NCBI RefSeq assembly: GCF_008831285.2
Contig: NC_045144.1
Span: 9,773,886-9,837,885 of the forward strand
DNA length: 64,000 nt
Direction of reading: 5' to 3'
Origin: Nymphaea colorata
Taxonomy: Eukaryota; Streptophyta; Magnoliopsida; Nymphaeales; Nymphaeaceae
A program made the translations under genes and the position numbers. The notes below the pieces were generated by a model. That model saw nothing but the letters and a program-made list of their open reading frames with translations. It had not been told where the DNA came from and did no database searches. Of the stretch, positions 1 through 9,810 are shown piece after piece (the stretch's first letter is position 1; each line of letters begins with the position of its first letter).

Positions 1-57
1 GGCTTGACCATTGATGGGAAAATTGTTGTTCCGTATCTCACAGACACGTCAACTTAG
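1..57 (+). CDS. possible 3' end of an unidentified reading frame
   Basis: Frame 1 is open from the window edge for 18 codons and ends at TAG (55-57). The peptide GLTIDGKIVVPYLTDTST looks protein-like, but the family is not recognised and the rest lies outside the window. No splice donor is seen before the stop. It could be the end of a host gene or of another transposon, or chance. The 113 bases after it (58-170) are AT-rich with nothing recognisable. Confidence 0.2.
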   Translation, partial: GLTIDGKIVVPYLTDTST

Positions 58-170
58 GATGCATGTCCAAGTCAACATTCCTGTCCTTTTTATGCCTTTT
101 TCATATTGATCCCTTATTTCTAGTTATATATCTATATAATTGCACAATTGTGTCAGTTTATGTTTATGTC

Positions 171-427
171 TGTTGACGTGTTTTAATGTACGGGTCTGGA
201 TCCAGACCCGGTCCAGTGTTGCTCCTGTTTTCGCCTGTTAAGGTTCTACTTATGTTTGTTACCCTAATTTTTGAGGGAGTGAATGAAATATTGCAAGGAG
301 ACAGAGTCTGGTCGCTAGTGGGTGTCGGCTCTTCTCCATCGTTGTTTTTTCCCTCTAGTTGAGGGGTTTTCCACGTTAAATCTGTGTTCGTCTTTATTCT
401 TCCTTTTTACTGTTTCAAGTTTCAACA
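171..427 (+). repeat. 5' LTR of plus-strand copia element A
   Basis: The segment starts TGTTGACG and ends CAACA, and a primer-binding site follows immediately, as expected at the end of a 5' LTR. It contains a GGGTCTGGATCCAGACCC palindrome near its start. A block near its end (GGTTTTCCACGT...CTGTGTTCG) resembles the end of the copia LTR at 11763-12048, but the rest of the two LTRs aligns poorly, so they are different subfamilies. The 3' boundary is firm. The 5' boundary is the best TG start and could be off. Confidence 0.6.
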
Positions 428-440
428 TGGTATTAGAGCC
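428..440 (+). other. primer-binding site of copia A
   Basis: TGGTATTAGAGCC directly follows the LTR end. It matches the initiator-methionine tRNA-type site TGGTATCAGAGCC at 12 of 13 positions. It primes minus-strand cDNA synthesis in plant copia elements. The next element is inserted only 10 bases downstream. Confidence 0.75.
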
Positions 441-445
441 AAATT

Positions 446-450
446 GGTTC
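446..450. other. target-site duplication GGTTC, left copy
   Basis: GGTTC directly precedes the minus-strand copia at 451 and is repeated exactly at 5640-5644 after its other end. This is the 5-bp duplication left by integrase. Confidence 0.9.
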
Positions 451-734
451 TGTAGAAACACGAACCACGTAGAGGAAGAAGAGGAAGAACACACGATGTA
501 CGTGGAAAAACCTCGGACGAGGGAAAAACCACGGGAAGCTCTACCTAGGTGCACACCCGCAACCCTAGGAGAGAGAAAAAATTCTATTTCACTTAATTCA
601 ACACTTATACATAAGTGACAATATAAAGAGGGAGAGAGGAGAAGCCGCCAAGGGTACCGAGCCCGCCTCGGTACCGCGCCCCATAGAACCGGGTCCAGAT
701 ATGGACCCGGTTCCCACAACAACATATTCTAACA
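451..734 (-). repeat. 3' LTR of the minus-strand copia
   Basis: 284 bases. On the minus strand it reads TGTTAGAATA...TGTTTCTACA. Near its start is the hairpin GAACCGGGTCC-ATATCT-GGACCCGGTTC. The first six bases, TGTTAG, also supply the last codon and stop of the polyprotein. Confidence 0.93.
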
Positions 735-2939
735 CTCCCCCTCAAGCTTGGCATACATGTCAAACATGCCAAGCTTGCTAACATTCTTTTGGAATGAAGA
801 AGTACAAAGCCCTTTAGTTAGGACGTCTGCAACTTGATCTTCAGACTTCATATATGGCAGAATCAGCTCCTTTGAGTCAATGCGTTCCCGGATAAAATGA
901 CGGTCAATCTCCACATGTTTGGTCCTGTCGTGTAGAACTGGATTATTGGCAAGATTAATCGCAGACTTGTTGTCACAGTACTTCTTCATTTTATCTCCCA
1001 GTTCCACACCAATATCAGTCAAAAGAATCTTCAGCCACAGCATCTCTGTAACCCCCATTGCAACAGCCCTGTACTCAGCCTCAGCACTAGACCTCGAACA
1101 TACTTCTTGCCTCTTACTTCTCCAAACAACTAGGTTACCTCCAAGAAAGATACAATACCCTGTAGTGGACCTCCTTGTGTCAGTGCAACCTGCCCAATCT
1201 GCATCTGAGTAGCCCTCAATAGTAAGTTTGTCTTGTCGAGTATACAGCAGTCCTTTTCCTGGGTCATTCTTTAGATATCCCAACACTCTTTCTGCACTCT
1301 TCCAGTGACAGTCCGTGGGAGCATGCATAAATTGACTTAGCACATTTACCGCATACGTGATATCAGGGCGAGTTAGAGTAAGATAGATAAGCTTGCCGAC
1401 TAGCCTCTGATATCGCTCTTTTCCTTCCTCATCCAGAATAGTGCCTGTCTTGATACTTATCTTAGTCCCCGACTCCATAGGAGTAAGATAGGGCCTACAA
1501 CCAAGTTTACCTGTCTCCTTTAGTAAGTCAAGAGTGTACTTCCTTTGATTCATAACCAGCCCTGTCTCTGATCGAGCAATCTCTATCCCCAGAAAGTATC
1601 TCAGCTTACCCAGATCCTTGAGGTCGAATTCTTTAGCTAATCTCTCCTTCATCTTTTTGTTTTCTTCTTCATCACTGCCAGTGACAATCATATCATCAAC
1701 GTAGACAAGGAGAAGACTCACCAGACCATCTCTCTGCTTTATGAATAGGGTATGATCTCCATTTCCTTGCTTGTACCCAGTAGACTTCATAACGATCCTT
1801 AGTCTCTCAAACCAAGCTCTAGGCGACTGCTTCAGGCCATACAAAGCTTTCTTGAGGTGACAACATTTTCCCTCTTGAACATACCCGGAAGGCATGCTCA
1901 TATAGACTTCTTCCTCCAGATGGCCGTTCAAGAACGCATTTTTAACATCAAGCTGGTCCATGCGCCACTTCCTGTGCACAGCAAGAGCAAGAATAACCCT
2001 CACGGTCTTCAACTTTGCAACAGGGGCAAAGGTCTCAAGATAGTCGATCCCATACTTCTGGCTGAACCCCTTTGCAACCAGACGAGCTTTATATCGATCT
2101 ACAGTGCCATCAGGTTTGTACTTCACGTTGTAAACCCACTTAGAGCCAACTAAGTGTGTCCCTTTAGGGGTATCAACAACTTCCCATGTTTTGTTCTTAG
2201 TTAACGCACCCATCTCCTCCGTCATTGCATGTAACCACTTGGGATCATCCTTAGCATCATCCACCGACCTGGGAATAACAACTTTGGATAAGGTTGTGAT
2301 AAAACACTTGTCATTTGTACTGAGCTTAGCATAAGAAACAAATCTCTGAATAGGGTGAGAAGTACATGACCTGGTGCCTTTGCGCAAAGCAATAGGGAGC
2401 TCTTCATTCGATGGACTTGGGTCATCCGGGGAGATCACAGGATTGGGATTGGTTCTATCCTCATCACCAACATCTTCCACTGTAGCTTTCTCCTTTCTGA
2501 CATAAACCTGGCCAAACAAGTGATCCCGGGCAACAGTGGGCTGAGCATCCACCGTGACCCCTTCCATATGACTGCCCTTCTCATTACTGACCGTGACCGT
2601 GTCAATCACACTGGGACTAACCTTGTACTCCAAAAAGTCCATAAACTGAATCAGCTGATTAGAAGAATACTCTTCCCCTTTGTTCCCAAGACACTCCCCC
2701 TGAAGAGGATTCACCGGAAAATACGACTCATGTTCATGAAATGTGACATCCCTCGAAACATACACTTTGGAAGTAGTGGGATCCACACATTTGTACCCCT
2801 TCTGAGTGGAAGAGTACCCCAAGAAAACTCCTTTAATAGACCGGGGATCAAGTTTTTTGAGAGTAGGGCTATGATTATGCACAAAACAACTGCACCCAAA
2901 GACACGAGGAGTAAGAGGCCACGGATTCTGAGTGGGCTA
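729..2939 (-). pseudogene. copia pol, distal part: integrase end, reverse transcriptase, RNase H
   Basis: An open stretch of 717 codons from 2882, extended upstream to just after an in-frame TAG near 2940. It begins with the integrase C-terminal region (GVFLGYSSTQKGYKC). The reverse transcriptase follows, with [17 protein letters not shown] and catalytic YVDD (codons at 1692-1703). RNase H shows SSAEAEYRA and DNKSAINLA. It ends LEGEC-stop, with the stop inside the LTR. The region looks catalytically complete, so only upstream lesions disable it. Expression would need readthrough and frameshifting or help from another copy. Confidence 0.92.
735..743 (-). other. polypurine tract of the minus-strand copia
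   Basis: GAGGGGGAG on the minus strand directly abuts the 3' LTR. It is the plus-strand primer for cDNA synthesis. The same string precedes the LTRs of copies B and C. Confidence 0.85.
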
Positions 2940-3073
2940 CAGGGTAGAATAAGGAGACTGACCATCCAACACCCTAGTAGGCATACGGTTAATGAGATGT
3001 GCACTAGTGAGAAGTGCATCACCCCAATACCGCTTAGGGACATGACGTTGGAACATAATGGCCCGGGTAACAT

Positions 3074-4522
3074 TCAAAAGATGACGATTTTTTGTTCAGC
3101 TATACCATTTTGAGGAGGGGTATAACTACAAGAGGTTTCATGAACAATACCCTTGCCTTTCAAGAAATCATCAAGGGATTGGGAGACATATTCCCTTGCA
3201 TTATCCGTACGGAAAGCTTGAACAATTGTATGGAATTGAGTCTCAACAAAGGCAACAAAGTTTTTCACAACTGCTGGAACCTCACTACGTTCTCGCAGCA
3301 AGTACACGAACGTACATCTAGAGTAATCATCAATAAGCGTCAAAAAATAGTGACAACCACCACACGTGGGTACTCCAGAAGGACTCCAAACATCGGAATG
3401 AACTAAGGCAAACGGATGAGTGGTTTTATTCAATGAAATAGGGTACGAAGCCCTGACATGTTTAGCCAATTGACACACTTCACAAGCGAAGGAGTCAATG
3501 GAGACAGAAGCAAACAAATGAGGAAACAACTTCTTTATTAACGGAAAGGGGAGATGTCCAAGACGCTCGTGCCATCGCAGAACAGTAGATCTATCGTTCA
3601 CACCAGACAAGTGACCACTCGTGGCAGAAATCAATGCTGAAGCAACTTTTACCGGCAGCCTGTAGAGCCCATCAGTAACCGAACCAATCCCAATATTCTT
3701 CCCCGTCACCAAGTCCTGCAGGGAACAGTGATCAGCAGAAAAAATCAGATTACAGTTTAATTCTTTAGTAATACTGCTGACAGAGAGTAAGTTCACAGGA
3801 ATATTTGGAACATGCAGGGCATTGTGGAGACGGTATTTGTTCAACAGGGACAAGCTCCCTTTCCCAGCCACAGAGATAGAAGACCCATCTGCCATAGACA
3901 CGCGTTGCTTGCCAGAGGAAAGTTGATATTCTTGAAAGAGTTTAGAGTCCCCTGTCATGTGGTGAGTGGCTCCACTATCAACAATCCAATCACCAAGAGA
4001 AGGGTTATCTTGATCAGTCGAGGCAACGAGGGCTTGGGCTAGCTGAGCCCCTTCAGACGTGGAGGACTTCTCAGGGGTAGTAGATAGGCGGCTGATGTAT
4101 GCCTGTAGCTCCTTGAGTTGATCAGGGGACAGCTTGGACTTTGCACCACTAGAAGGATTGCTCTGACTGGAATCAGACACAGAAGGGCTACGCTTGCCAG
4201 AGGGAGGACGACCTCTGACCAGTCTCTTCTCGGGATGAAGATCCCAACAGAAATCCACCGAATGCCCCAACTTGTTGCAATGAGTGCAATGCCGGGCAGG
4301 ACGCTGCCCAGTCCCTGAGGCACGGCTGACAAAGGCAGAAGGGCCATGACCGGTGTCAAGATGCATCACCTGGCGACGTTGTTCTTCAGACTCAACACGA
4401 GCATATACTTCCTCTATCCCCGGAATCTCATCACCATTAAGAATCTGGCTACGAATAGACTCAAATTCATCCCGCAGGCCTCCCAGAAACAGAAACATAC
4501 GGTCCATCCATTCCTTTTCCCA
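3074..4522 (-). pseudogene. copia gag end, protease and integrase core
   Basis: An open stretch in the same frame as the gag segment upstream, from which a single TAA separates it. Domains in order: the gag end with a CCHC zinc knuckle (CTHCNKLGHSVDFC), an aspartic protease (DSGATHHMTG), the integrase HHCC finger (HERLGH...CEVCQLAKH) and the integrase core (HSDVW, RTDNAREY, QNGIAEQ). It ends prematurely at 3074. Comparison with copia A shows that a frameshift in a run of A residues near 3085 caused this. The +1 frame then continues the family sequence to about 2940. Confidence 0.9.
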
Positions 4523-5068
4523 TTAGAGGGAATGATCTGAACCGCACTTCCACTCATCAGTCACATGATAATCTAGCTCCTCCCATTTGGTCTTCAGGGC
4601 AACATAGAAGGCAGCAACAGACAAATCACCCTGTGTCAGGGAGTAAATATTGCGTTTAATCTGATAGGTGCGCAGATGTCTCTTCTTGCGACCATACATC
4701 TTTGCAAGCACAGTCCACATATCGAAAGAGGTCGGCTTCCGCAGAATGAGGGGCTGGATATCGGAGGACACAGAGCTGATAATCCACACCTTCACCTGGC
4801 TGTCCTCCAACGCCCACGTCGCCCATTGAGGATCAGATTTGATGGGCGCAGGTTTGTCGCCAGTGATGTAAGAGAGACGCCCACGGCTAGTAATCCCAAT
4901 CTCGAGAGCGGCAGACCAAGATAGGTAATTGTCCTCGGTCAGACGGATGGAGGTGACCTGGATCGGCACGTTCTCAGTCTTGGAGGCGCTGCCCGCGTCA
5001 AGAACGGCATCTTTTTGAGTCCCCATCGCTTCTGCCATCACAAACAAGCACACAGCAACAAGAGGCAC
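4523..5068 (-). pseudogene. copia gag, N-terminal part
   Basis: 181 codons from ATG at 5068. The capsid region carries IRLTEDNYLSW, SSVSSDIQPLIL and MYGRKKRHLR, all conserved with copia A (6368 onward), and looks like the UBN2-type gag of plant copia. It ends at an in-frame TAA (4523-4525), after which the frame resumes with WEKEWMDRMFLFL. The start is the first ATG in a good frame and gives MPLVAVCLFVMAEAMG. The internal MAEAMG start aligns better with copia A and may be the real one. Confidence 0.88.
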
Positions 5069-5341
5069 AGAAACGGAGAGTTGACGGCGGCGGGAATGAG
5101 GCAGCGGCGACGGAAGGCAGGCGACGGCGCAAAACAGAAGCCACCCACGGTGGCAGAAACCTAGAACGGGCCGAACGGAGGACTGCGGAGGCGCAACCAG
5201 CGGCGGAACGGAGGACGGCGGCGGCAGAGCAGGGCGACGTCACAAGGGCAGCAGCGGCGCCGGAACTTCAACGGCGTCGGGCGACGAAAAACTTCCACGT
5301 CTAACGATCCTCGGGAAAAAAAACTCTTCTCCAACTTCGAT

Positions 5342-5354
5342 GGCTCTGATACCA
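5342..5354 (-). other. primer-binding site of the minus-strand copia
   Basis: On the minus strand it reads TGGTATCAGAGCC, an exact match to the plant initiator-methionine tRNA-type site, immediately after the 5' LTR end. Confidence 0.92.
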
Positions 5355-5639
5355 TGTAGAAACACGAACCACGTAGAGGAAGAAGAGGAAGAACACACGA
5401 TGTACGTGGAAAAACCTCGAACGAGGAAAAAACCACGGGAAGCTCTACCTAGGTGCACACCCGCAACCCTAGGAGAGAGAAAAAATTCTATTTCACTTAA
5501 TTCAACACTTATACATAAGTGACAATATAAAGAGGGAGAGAGGAGAAGCTGCCAAGGGTACCGAGCCCGCCTCGGTACCCGCGCCCCATAGAACCGGGTC
5601 CAGATATGGACCCGATTCCCACAACAACATATTCTAACA
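5355..5639 (-). repeat. 5' LTR of the minus-strand copia
   Basis: 285 bases, bounded TG...CA on the minus strand. It is about 98-99% identical to the copy at 451-734. It carries the same GGGTCC/GGACCC hairpin with one change in the stem. Confidence 0.93.
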
Positions 5640-5644
5640 GGTTC
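5640..5644. other. target-site duplication GGTTC, right copy
   Basis: Identical to 446-450. After it the leader of copia A resumes. Confidence 0.9.
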
Positions 5645-6367
5645 TAATTTTTTTTTTACTGTGCCCGTTGGAGAAGGCTCTTGTTCCTCACTGTTCAGAT
5701 TGGACCAGAAATCCCACGTCCCTGTTTTGAGTGAGTATTCATGCCCTGCTTGTTGCCGTGGAGTTCCGGTGTCCTCCCGCTGCTGATATCGCCAGCCGCC
5801 GTCGACCCCCGGCGCTGCTCCATCGTCTCCCGCTGCCTGCATCGCCCGATGTCACCCGCTACCTGCATCCCGTGGAGCTCTGCCGTTGTTCTGCTCTGCC
5901 GCCGTGAGTTCAGGTACGCCCGACGCTACTTGGGTTCTGGCCTTCCTCCCACGAACGCCTCTTCTCTGCGGTTGTGCATGGGGCGTAGTTGCTCAGCGTC
6001 CACCGTCGCCCACCTCTTCATGTTCCTCTGTTGTCGCCCGAGACCTCCCTTGCTGTCTGTCGTTGCCGTTGGCTTCATAGTGCCATCGTCTTCTCCTCAG
6101 CGTCAGTTGTGTTAGCTGCTTTTTTACGTTGGTTCCTGCGACAACACTCTGCAGCACCGACGCCCAGTCTTGCCCAGCATTCTGCAACGCCTCCTTCTGT
6201 CCTTTGGTGCTGTTTGTGCTTCCTGCGCCCATCATTTGTTGCCTTAGTCTCTCTACGCCTACCTCCACCGTGATAGCACACTGCAGCAGTCTGCTCACTG
6301 CCGTCGCTGTTCCACGCTTGTTTTTTTTGCTGCAGTGTGTTTCCTTAGGCTGTTGTTGGCTTGGATC
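5645..6367 (+). other. untranslated leader of copia A
   Basis: The continuation of copia A between its primer-binding site and its gag start. The stretch is rich in C and T, contains many overlapping short open frames in all directions and shows no conserved protein. The long frames here (for example 5741-6115 plus and 5993-6658 minus) look like composition artefacts. Confidence 0.6.
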
Positions 6368-8467
6368 ATGATTATGGCTGAATCTTCTTCCTCTATGGTT
6401 AATGTTGGTCGAACTGTTTTTGGGGCTTCTAGAACAGAAAACATTCCTGTCCAAGTTACTATCATTCGCCTCACCAAGGAAAATTACTTTCAATGGTCCG
6501 CTGCCATCACTATGGGGATTGCTAGTCAAGGCCGTATTGCCTATGTAAATGGGAGGAAAGTTGAACCTGTTGAGACTAGTGCGGCTTGGGATACTTGGTT
6601 TCTTGAGGACAACCAAGTAAAAACTTGGATTGTCAATTCTGTATCCTCCAATATTCAACCCCTCATCCTTCGTAAGAAGACTGCGAGAGATATGTGGGTT
6701 ATTTTAGAACAAATGTATGGCCAGAAGAAGAAGAAGGTTTGTGTGTGTCAACTGATGGAGGAGGTATATGCTCTACGGCAAGGGGATCTCTCTGTCGCAG
6801 ATTTTTATGCAGCCTTAAAATCCAAATGGGAGGATCTTGACTACTATTCTGATGATACTTGGAATTACCCCCAAGACCAAATACATCATGTAGCCACAGA
6901 ATGGGAGAATAGGATATTCTTATTCTTAGCCAGACTGAACGATGACTTTGAAAGTATAAGGAGTCAAATTCTTAATTCGGAAGAACCGTTTAGTATTGAA
7001 GATGTCTACTCCCGTGTTGAAGCTGAAGAGCAAAGGCGCCTTGTTATAACTGGAAGAAAGGGGGATCATACCTCATATAATGAAAGGTCTGCTCTGGTTA
7101 GCCGTGCCCCTATGGGAGCTGCCCGACCTCCTCGAAGATGTACGCATTGCAAGAAAATCAGTCATACCATGGAGTTTTGTTGAGACTTGCATCTTGAAAA
7201 GAAGAATAGTAGAGGAAGGTCTTCTAGTGGGAAGAAGCCTGTCTCTGATGCTAATAACCCTAATGATGGGAAAACTCCCATCTCTGCTGAACAAATTCGT
7301 GAGCTTCGTGCATACTTAAGTCAGAGTGATATCAGTCAGCCCGAGGCATCAGATGATGTGAATATCAACCGTGCCCTTGCTATTTCAAAGGAAAAAGGTA
7401 ATTCTTGTATGGGAGAATGGATTGTTGACAGCGGTGCTACCCACCACATGACTGACAATCCTAAGTTTTTTCACGAATATAAGCTTTCCTCAGGAAAGGA
7501 ACGTGTCTCTCTAGCTGATAGTTCTTCTATTTTTGTGGCTGGGAAAGGGTGTCTCTCACTTTTGAACAAATTCCTTGTTCACAATGCTCTACATGTTCCG
7601 CATCTTCCCTTGAATCTCTTGTCTGTCAGCAAGATTACGAAAGAATTAAATTGCGAACTTATTTTTTCTACTGGTCGTTGTATTTTGCAGGACTTGGTGA
7701 CAAGGAAGAAGATTGAGATTGGTTTGGCTTCTGAAGGACTATATTGTTTACCTGTGCATGTTGTCACTGCTCTAATGACGGCGGTTAGAAAAACTAAGAA
7801 GAATAGAGAAGATTTACTTCAGCTATTTTTGTTTTGGCATGAACGCCTTGGGCATCTTTCGTTTGGAATTTTGAGACAAGTATTTCCAAATTTGTGTTCT
7901 AATTTAGACATTAATATGATATCTTGTGATGTTTGCCAGTTTGCCAAACATGTAAGGGCTTCATACCCTATATCTTCCACTCATTCTAATGAAGTTTTTG
8001 CCTTAATTCATTCTAATGAGTGAGGACCCTCGGGCATTCCTTCTCGTCTTGGCTTTCAGTACTTCATAACCTTTATAGATGATTGTTCTCGCAATACTTT
8101 TGTATACTTACTGACAGACCGTAGTGAAGTTTCCAATGTCATAGAGACCTTCATTACTCTTGTGGAGACCCAATTTGAAAGTTCTGTTCAGATCTTCCGG
8201 TCTGACAATGCCTGTGAGTATATGTGTCAGTCTGTTGATAATTTCTTTCGAAAGAAGGGAATTGTTCATGAGACATCATGTAGTTATACTCCCCCCCAAA
8301 ATGGGGTGGCTGAGAGAATGAACCGTCAGTTACTTAATATCACCAGGGCTCTCTTGTTTCAGCGGAATCTTCCAAAACAGTATTGGGGTGATGCTGTTCT
8401 CACGAGTGCATATTTAATCAATCGTATGCCTAGTCGTGTGCTTAATGGGTGTACCCCTTTTTCTATG
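6368..8467 (+). pseudogene. copia A gag-protease-integrase, broken
   Basis: Gag starts at ATG 6368 (MIMAESSSS) with IRLTKENYFQWSAA. Next come the zinc knuckle CTHCKKISHTMEFC (7139-7180), protease DSGATHHMT (7427-7453), the integrase finger (WHERLGHLSF...CDVCQFAKH) and the core (FRSDNACEY, PPQNGVAERMNR). Two nonsense codons interrupt it: TGA at 7181-7183 where the other copia has Trp (FCWDL), and TGA at 8021-8023 where the family has HSDVW. Both fit a G-to-A change. The frame breaks off after GCTPFS where fragment B begins, so no reverse transcriptase is directly attached. Confidence 0.9.
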
Positions 8468-8754
8468 TGTAGAAATATGCAATGGAAGAGAGAAACAGAG
8501 AAGAAACACACGATATACGTGGAAAACCTCAAGAAGAGGTGAAAAACCACGGAGAAGCTCTAACCTAGGGGCAAAACCGCAACCCTAGGAGAGAGAAAAT
8601 CTATTCCACTTAATCAACTCATTTACAATAAATGGAGATTATCTAAGGGAGAGGTAGAGAGCCCCGCCTAGGGTACCAAGCCAGCCTCGGTACCCATGCC
8701 CATGGGACCGGGTCCATATCCGGACCCGGTTCCCTATTACAAGATATTCTAACA
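8468..8754 (-). repeat. 3' LTR of copia fragment B
   Basis: 287 bases. On the minus strand TGTTAGAATA...ATTTCTACA, with the polypurine tract GAGGGGGAG just outside at 8755-8763. It has the same architecture as the LTRs at 451 and 11763, including the GGGTCC/GGACCC hairpin, but is clearly diverged from both. Confidence 0.88.
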
Positions 8755-9806
8755 CTCCCCCTCAAGCTTGGCATACATGTCGAACATGCCAAGCTTGCTA
8801 ACATTCTTCTCAAATTGAGATGTACATAAGGCTTTGGTTAAAACATCTGCAACTTGATCTTCAGACTTCATATATGGCAGGATCAATTCCTTTGAATCTA
8901 TGCGTTCCCGTATGAAATGGCGATCTATGTCCACATGTTTGGTTCTGTCATGAAGGACTGGATTATTAGCTAGGTTAATAGCAGACTTGTTGTCACAATA
9001 CATCTTCATCTTCTCTTCCATTTCAACCCCAATATCTGCTAGAAGAATCTTTAGCCATAACATTTCTGCAATCCCCATAGCAACTACCCTGTATTCAGCC
9101 TCAGCACTGGATCTAGAACAGACTTCCTGCCTTTTACTCCTCCACACCACCAGGTTACCTCCCAAAAAGATACAGTACCCTGTGGTGGACCTCCTAGTAT
9201 CTGTGCACCCTGCCCAATCGGCGTCAGACTATCCTTCAATATTCAGTTGGTCCTGCTGAGTGTACAGTAATCCTTTCCCTGGATCATTCTTTAGGTACCC
9301 CAACACTCTCTCTGCACTCTTCCAGTGACAATCAGTAGGAGCATGCATAAATTGACTCAACACATTTACAGCATAGGTAATATCAGGGCGAGTAAGAGTA
9401 AGATAAATAAGCTTACCAACCAGCCTCTGATATCTTCCTTTTCCTTCCTCATCCAGGATGTTACCAGTTTTGATACTTATCTTTGTACCTGACTCCATTG
9501 GGGTTAGAAAAGGCCTGCATCCCAGTTTACCTGTCTCCTTTAGAAGATCCATAGTGTACTTCTTTTGGTTCATAACAAGTCCTGTCTCTGATCGAGTAAT
9601 CTCTATCCCCAGAAAGTACTTTAGTTTACCCAGATCTTTCAGATCAAATTCAGCAGCTAACCTCTCCTTCATCTTCTTTTTCTCTTCTTCATCGTCACCT
9701 GTGACAATCATATCATCAACAATACAAGAAGAAGACTCACCAGACCATTTCTCTGCTTAATGAATAGGGTGTGATCACCATTTCCCTGTTTGTATCCATT
9801 AGTCTT
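8749..9806 (-). pseudogene. copia B reverse transcriptase end and RNase H
   Basis: Remnant polyprotein frames 9711-9229 and 9165-8749. They contain DLKDLGKLKYFLGIEI, SQFMHAPTDCHWKSAERVLG, SSAEAEYRVVAMG and the end LEGEC-stop overlapping the LTR. A small deletion near 9720 removes the Tyr of YVDD and shifts the frame. A stop codon near 9228, in a spot that is GYSDADW in the relatives, splits the rest. Confidence 0.85.
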
Positions 9807-9810
9807 AAGG

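Larger units (their letters stand above)
451..5639 (-). mobile_element. nearly intact Ty1/copia retrotransposon, minus strand
   Basis: This element has two LTRs (451-734 and 5355-5639), a primer-binding site (5342-5354), a polypurine tract (735-743) and a flanking GGTTC duplication. The order gag, protease, integrase, reverse transcriptase, RNase H defines Ty1/copia. By eye the LTRs differ by four transitions and one indel over 285 bases, so insertion is recent compared with its surroundings. It sits in the leader of copia A. Three lesions make it non-autonomous: an in-frame TAA in gag (4523-4525), a frameshift near 3085 and a TAG near 2940 in the integrase. Confidence 0.95.
8468..9806 (-). 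mobile_element. copia fragment B, 3' end only, minus strand
   Basis: On the minus strand: the end of the reverse transcriptase (from about TNGYKQGN), RNase H, polypurine tract and LTR. The 5' half is absent and no duplication flanks it. It lies tail-to-tail with copia C (10710-12048), forming an inverted repeat with arms of about 1.34 kb and a spacer of about 0.9 kb. The arms differ by many substitutions, most clearly in the LTRs, so they are separate family members and not one element folded back. Confidence 0.85.

Noticed and set aside
5741-6658. Overlapping frames on both strands in the copia leader
   Set aside because: The region is C/T-rich leader of copia A. The frames are shadows with no conserved domain, and the minus frame partly mirrors gag.
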